Shown piece by piece: positions 60,211 through 64,000 of a DNA stretch of 64,000 bases. The position numbers were made by a program, and so were the translations under genes. The notes below the pieces were generated by a model, which searched no databases, was not told where the DNA came from, and saw only the letters and a list, made by a program, of their open reading frames with translations. The stretch is from Mycolicibacterium boenickei (GTDB taxonomy: Bacteria > Actinomycetota > Actinomycetes > Mycobacteriales > Mycobacteriaceae): NCBI RefSeq assembly GCF_010731295.1, contig NZ_AP022579.1:372001-436000 (forward strand), given 5' to 3'. How positions within the stretch are numbered: the first letter of the stretch is position 1; each line of letters opens with the position of its first letter.

Positions 60211-61164
60211 TCATCCTCGAATTCGCTCAAGCAGGCATGTACCCCAGGAAAAGCCTACGCCGAACCCGCTCAGAAGAATTCGCATTGCGGATTGCTCAGC
60301 ATCCAGACGCGATGCCAGCATCAGCGGGATCGAGGAGGATACTGTGTTCCCGTATTCTCCTGCCTCAAAAGGCAATCGGTCCTCACCGACGCCGAGGTCG
60401 CCACGCAGTACGTCGAGCAGATACTTGGAGCCAGGGTGCAAGAGAAACAGATCAATGTCACCTTCGCGCAGGTGGTGGCATTCCAGTAAGCGGCGGATCG
60501 CCCGAGGTACCTCTCGAGCAGCGTTCAGGAACACCTCCCGGCCTTCCATGACGAGTCGACCCTCGTAACGCAAGACGGCAGCCGAACCGGGCCTCGTGCC
60601 GAACGCGGCATCTACGAGCCGAAATCCCGGTCCAGCCCTATCGAGGAAGGTCACAGTGGCGGCGTCGCCAAACAGCAGAGCCGTGTCGCGGTCCGAAGGG
60701 TCAACAATCGTGGAGTACGGGTCGCAGGTAAAGATCAGCGCGTTGTCAAACGCAAACCGCTCGGCGAGAGACGTCGCGACCGCCAGGGCGTGAGGAAACC
60801 CTGCACAACCTTGCGAGATGTCGAATGTCATGCACGAGGCGGGTAGGTTCAGCGATTGGTGAATGACGGCCGAAGTATGGGGTATCCGCGAATCTGGATT
60901 CTGCGTGACCAGGCAGATCATTTCTATGGCATCGGTATCAAGCCCAGGCACTTTTCGGGCGAGGTCGTTGAAAGCCTGGATGCACAGATCGCTGGTCTTC
61001 TGATCTGGTGCTTTGATCGCCCGAGTCGTGACTCCTATCCGTCGTTGCATGAACTCTTCGTCTACACCGAATCCCGGCAAAAGCGGGAGGTTCGGTTGAC
61101 GCGACGGCGGGATATGGACGCCGATGCCTGCGACGCGCACCTCGCGATCCATCGCAGCAGACAT
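60211..61164 (-). CDS. KAS III (FabH-like) 3-oxoacyl-ACP synthase
   Basis: A 317-residue thiolase-fold enzyme of the FabH/KAS III group. The nucleophile Cys is in DISQGCAGFPHAL, the His in LLHPGSKYLLD and the Asn in YGNTVSSSIP, so the Cys-His-Asn set is complete. The HPGSK form of the His motif is more like type III PKSs or acyl-transferring KAS III enzymes (CerJ/DarB type) than housekeeping FabH. It could start an acyl chain on the adjacent ACP or transfer an acyl group to the peptide. ATG at 61164 is used; MDREV at 61152 is possible. Confidence 0.85.
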   Translation of the reverse strand: MSAAMDREVRVAGIGVHIPPSRQPNLPLLPGFGVDEEFMQRRIGVTTRAIKAPDQKTSDLCIQAFNDLARKVPGLDTDAIEMICLVTQNPDSRIPHTSAVIHQSLNLPASCMTFDISQGCAGFPHALAVATSLAERFAFDNALIFTCDPYSTIVDPSDRDTALLFGDAATVTFLDRAGPGFRLVDAAFGTRPGSAAVLRYEGRLVMEGREVFLNAAREVPRAIRRLLECHHLREGDIDLFLLHPGSKYLLDVLRGDLGVGEDRLPFEAGEYGNTVSSSIPLMLASRLDAEQSAMRILLSGFGVGFSWGTCLLERIRG

Positions 61165-61486
61165 CCGAATCACCCTGCTTGTGCGGCTACGGGAAAAATT
61201 GGATAGAAGTCCGGGATGCAGCCGGCGGCGCAATCAACCGCGAGCCGCGGGATTTCTGTCCACTCGTGGGTTTCGGTTGACACGAGGTGACCCCATCCGT
61301 GCTGAAGGACATAGTCGACCGCCATCGTAACGAGCGTAATGGGTGAATACATTGAAATGGCTGTTTCGGCATTCAACTGAACGAGACAAACAGCGAACTC
61401 GCCTTTGTGATGCCGGGTAGCCGGGGCGCACGTCTATCCACACTCCATTCCCGGAATCCGCATTGATCACCTGGTCGTCGGTGCGC
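61165..61486. other. 322-bp gap upstream of the KAS III gene
   Basis: A/T-richer than its surroundings and likely to contain the promoter for the KAS III-ACP pair. A 68-residue leftward frame (61170-61376) ends five bases before the KAS III start. It needs a TTG start without a visible ribosome-binding site and resembles nothing I know. I do not call it a gene. Confidence 0.4.
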
Positions 61487-62824
61487 TCAAAGATGCGTGC
61501 CGGTGAGCGAGAAATCGTTCAAGGTGCTCGAAAGGTCCTGTCGCAAGTCGTCATCCGAGTTGGGGCGGCCCGGCTGATACGCAAGTGCCGAGACGAAGAC
61601 GTGTCCGTGCGATCTTCCCAAAACCACCAACTGGGTTCCGCCGCGCCGGTGCATCGTCGCCTTGGTCACGCCTAGGGGGACATTCCGCATGGCGAAGTAA
61701 TCGGCGTCCGTGCCATCCGGTCGGTCGGCAGCCGGGCTTACCACACCGAGGTTCGATGAGCCGACGACGTTGGGAGCGAAGCCAACCATCGCACCACTGG
61801 CGCCCCCGAGGAGCCGCTTGGGCAACAGGGGAACGATGGCATTCACTGCCCGCTCTTCGTCGGGCACCCTCCTGTGGCGAATCCACGCTTGTTTGATTGC
61901 GGTCCGGATCTCGCGCAGGTCAATCGTCGCGCGTGCAGGGTCGACCGTTACGCCGACATTACTGATCGCGTTGGCACGAGTATCGCCGGCGGCGCGCTCG
62001 TTGACCGGCATCATCACGACGACCGAGCCGTCTGCGGCGACCCGTCCCACTCGCTGGGCGAGTCGGGCCGTAAATCCCGCAAGCAGCGCGGTGCTGCTGC
62101 CGCCGAGTTCCTGTGCGCGGCCCTCCCACTCTTCGGCATCGACGAAGACCGTCGCCGTCGGGAGCGTGATGGGCTCGTCGATGCCTGCGGGCGGCGCAGA
62201 TGGCGTGGCAGGCGGTTGTGTTGCAGCTCCGGCACCACCGCCGCTGCGCCGGGCCAAACGTATCGCGGCGACGAGCGCGCGGCCCATCGCAGGGATGTCG
62301 CGCGCGGCTTGGCCGGCGTCCTCGCGCAAGGCCCGCAAGCGGCCACGCGATGCGGCAGGAGGCCAGCTGATCGGGTCGTCGCGCCCATGCGCGGCATCCG
62401 CCAGCGCCTCACACAACCCGACGCCGTCGGTGAGGCAATGTGAGATGACAAAGCTCACCCCGGCGCCGCCGTCGGTGAACGGGAGGACCGCAAGATGCCA
62501 TCCGGGACCGTGCTCGCAATCCAGTGGGGTCTTACTCTGCTCGGTGAGCCAGGCATCAAATTCTTCACGCGGGCGGGCCGACTCGACGATCTCAAGGTCG
62601 GGTAGATGGTCGGGCGCTACCCAGCGGTGCCGACCGAACGGCAATGGCGACCGTGCGATGCGGCGGGACAACCGTCCCCGCTGAAGATGTTCATGGAACC
62701 GCCGCAGCCCATCGATGTCGACCGCGCGGTTGTACACCCAGACACACTGCAGCAGACTGGGGCGTCCCGTCGCTCGCGATACGTCGAATATGGTCTGGTC
62801 GAGCAAATCCAGTACATTGCTCAT
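61487..62824 (-). CDS. HxxxD-family paralogue D
   Basis: A 445-residue stand-alone condensation/acyltransferase-like protein with S-His129-CLTDG intact and the family start MSNVLDLLDQ at 62824. The frame remains open upstream to 62899 but that part is not conserved. It differs from C mainly in the C-terminal third (GGASGAMVGFAPNVVGSSNLG). It lies downstream of the ICMT-like methyltransferase gene (gap 141 bases) and upstream of KAS III, all leftward, so these may form one transcript. Confidence 0.86.
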   Translation of the reverse strand: MSNVLDLLDQTIFDVSRATGRPSLLQCVWVYNRAVDIDGLRRFHEHLQRGRLSRRIARSPLPFGRHRWVAPDHLPDLEIVESARPREEFDAWLTEQSKTPLDCEHGPGWHLAVLPFTDGGAGVSFVISHCLTDGVGLCEALADAAHGRDDPISWPPAASRGRLRALREDAGQAARDIPAMGRALVAAIRLARRSGGGAGAATQPPATPSAPPAGIDEPITLPTATVFVDAEEWEGRAQELGGSSTALLAGFTARLAQRVGRVAADGSVVVMMPVNERAAGDTRANAISNVGVTVDPARATIDLREIRTAIKQAWIRHRRVPDEERAVNAIVPLLPKRLLGGASGAMVGFAPNVVGSSNLGVVSPAADRPDGTDADYFAMRNVPLGVTKATMHRRGGTQLVVLGRSHGHVFVSALAYQPGRPNSDDDLRQDLSSTLNDFSLTGTHL

Positions 62825-62965
62825 TTTCGAACTGTATCTGCCCTGATTTTCTCTGTCTCGTGTTTGCAGGTGGTCAGCGTCGTCCGATGCCGCTGACATC
62901 TTGGGTGGCAGCCATTCCCATGTCGCGCGGAGAAAACGCTGCTACCGGGCGATCTCCTTCCGTCG

Positions 62966-63640
62966 TCACCAGACCAGTGGCACGAGCCGGTAGTGCACCT
63001 TCTGCGTGTACTCCCGATATCCGGCGAGCTGCTGGCGAAGCAGCTTCTCCTCGTCCTGGATACGGAAGGCATACAGAGTGAGGACGGGAATGAGAACTGC
63101 CAGCCCCCACCATGATCCAAGCGCGAGCGGCATTCCCGCCACCATGAGCAGCGCCCCCATGTACATCGGATGCCGCACAAGCCCGTACAGGCCGGTGGAG
63201 ACCAGCTTCTGCTCCGACTCCACCGTGATGTTGGCTGACGCATACCTGTTCTGGACGATCGTGAATATCGTGATCACGAGGCCGATGACGAACATCGCGT
63301 TGCCGATCCACGACACCGCGGCAGGCACCGGGGACCAACCGAAGCGATGATCGAGGCCGCAGAACACCGGCAGCGCAATGGACAAGACCGCGATGACCCC
63401 GAGGACGGCCTTCTGCACCGGTCTCGACTCTGACTTCCGCCCGACGCGCATGCGCCGCTCTACGACCGCCTTGTCCTTCCTCAACAGGTAGACGGTCGAG
63501 AGACTCGCCATCACCGCGTACACCGTCAGGAAAACCCATGCCTGCCAGTAGTTGAACGTCCCCGCGGGCACGAACAGCAGCGCACAGAACAACGCCACGC
63601 CCAAGACGGATTGGACAGCCACCCGAAGATTGGTGCTCAT
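62966..63640 (-). CDS. ICMT/PEMT-like integral membrane methyltransferase
   Basis: A 224-residue membrane protein with about five helices. The C-terminal half carries the isoprenylcysteine-carboxyl-methyltransferase-family signature: TGLYGLVRHPMYMGALLMV, then a helix, then RIQDEEKLLRQQLAGYREY. This region binds S-adenosylmethionine. Members methylate carboxyl, amine or lipid groups at the membrane. In this cluster it could methyl-esterify or O-methylate the lipopeptide. It sits between HxxxD paralogues D and E, and a broken copy of the same pair lies at 59.7-59.9 kb. Confidence 0.88.
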   Translation of the reverse strand: MSTNLRVAVQSVLGVALFCALLFVPAGTFNYWQAWVFLTVYAVMASLSTVYLLRKDKAVVERRMRVGRKSESRPVQKAVLGVIAVLSIALPVFCGLDHRFGWSPVPAAVSWIGNAMFVIGLVITIFTIVQNRYASANITVESEQKLVSTGLYGLVRHPMYMGALLMVAGMPLALGSWWGLAVLIPVLTLYAFRIQDEEKLLRQQLAGYREYTQKVHYRLVPLVW

Positions 63641-63671
63641 GTCATCTCCTACCTGTGTGATTCGGGGACGC

Positions 63672-64000
63672 TCAAAGAAGCGTGCCGGTGAGCGAAAAGT
63701 CTTTCAATGCGTTTGAAAGGTCTTGTTGTAAACGGGCATTCGTGTTGACCCGACCCGGCAGATAGGAATGGGCCGAGACGAAGACGCGTCCGTTCGCCCT
63801 CCCCGACAGAAACGACTGCGTACCGCCGAACCGGTTGAGCATCGCTTCCGTCAGCCCCAGATGGGGCAGAACCTTGATGGCCAAGAAGTCGCACTCCGTG
63901 CCATCGGGCCGGCTGGCAGCCGGATTTACCACACCGAGGTTGGAGGAACCGACGCCGTTGGGTGAACCGACACGGGAAGTGGCCACGAGGAGCCGCTTGG
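63672..64000 (-). CDS. HxxxD-family paralogue E, C-terminal part (cut by window edge)
   Basis: The frame is open at the right edge; about 108 C-terminal residues are visible. They include [33 protein letters not shown] and the [12 protein letters not shown] segment, almost the same as paralogue C. The active-site His is outside the window. It ends 31 bases upstream of the methyltransferase start on the same strand and probably belongs to the same leftward transcript. Confidence 0.82.
   Translation of the reverse strand, partial: KRLLVATSRVGSPNGVGSSNLGVVNPAASRPDGTECDFLAIKVLPHLGLTEAMLNRFGGTQSFLSGRANGRVFVSAHSYLPGRVNTNARLQQDLSNALKDFSLTGTLL
63680..64000. repeat. Near-identical direct repeat shared with 44935-45255
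   Basis: The second copy of the 3' third of paralogue C/E, same orientation, continuing beyond the window. Recombination between the copies would remove or duplicate the NRPS, ACP and KAS III genes. Confidence 0.8.

Noticed and set aside
61170..61376. 68-codon leftward frame just before KAS III
   Set aside because: Needs a TTG start with no ribosome-binding site and has no recognisable features.
1..64000. Transposases, integrases, tRNA or rRNA genes
   Set aside because: Looked for as an explanation of the accessory block, but none is recognisable in either strand.

Overview
The window is high-GC actinobacterial DNA, almost certainly from a mycobacterium, probably a rapid grower of the Mycolicibacterium type. 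Markers are the MmpS/MmpL transporters, a FAAL-type FadD, a GAP-family membrane protein, F420-dependent LLM oxidoreductases, KshA and CYP142. Two unrelated blocks sit side by side.

Block 1 (about 1-23.3 kb) is a sterol side-chain and ring catabolism region. From about 5.3 to 22.3 kb its gene order matches, as I recall it, M. tuberculosis Rv3515c-Rv3531c: fadD19, echA19, cyp142, an acetoacetate-decarboxylase-like gene, an LLM oxidoreductase, a DUF35 protein, ltp4, ltp3, a second LLM oxidoreductase, a SnoaL-like protein, a gamma-carbonic-anhydrase-like protein, a lipoprotein, kshA, a small Cys-rich protein, a sulfotransferase, an SDR and a DUF1214 protein. Four 14-bp palindromes fitting the KstR operator pattern (TnnAACnnGTTnnA) lie in the intergenic regions at 6929, 11512, 17373 and 22324. 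Left of this block are a TetR fragment, a flavin monooxygenase, a fused double-TetR regulator and small membrane proteins. Right of it are an IclR regulator and a hemophore-like secreted protein.

Block 2 (about 23.7-64.0 kb, running off the right edge) looks like an accessory lipopeptide or envelope-lipid locus whose parts resemble a glycopeptidolipid cluster. Leftward runs FAAL fadD, alpha/beta hydrolase, mmpS, mmpL, mmpL. Divergent from fadD are a 2108-residue fully reducing PKS (KS-AT-DH-ER-KR-ACP) and a GAP-family protein. A second leftward operon starts at 58.8 kb: a 98-residue unknown protein, a 4093-residue four-module NRPS (A-T, then three C-A-T modules, then TE), a stand-alone HxxxD condensation/acyltransferase-like protein, an ornithine-cyclodeaminase-family enzyme and a second HxxxD protein. 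Upstream are an ACP, a KAS III-like synthase, further HxxxD paralogues and an ICMT-like membrane methyltransferase.

The most striking signal is a family of five stand-alone HxxxD proteins (41.1, 42.4, 44.9, 61.5 and 63.7 kb) plus a decayed remnant near 59.9 kb. One is translationally coupled to the NRPS by an ATGA overlap, and one has Arg in place of the catalytic His. The NRPS has no N-terminal C domain although its neighbours make and export lipids, so one of these proteins may supply the first condensation or acylation in trans. Three of its four A domains read the same threonine-like specificity code, and their DNA carries near-identical blocks spaced exactly one module (3201 bp) apart. 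I infer a family- or strain-specific acylated tetrapeptide, or a related acylated product, exported by MmpS/MmpL/GAP. No product can be named from sequence alone.
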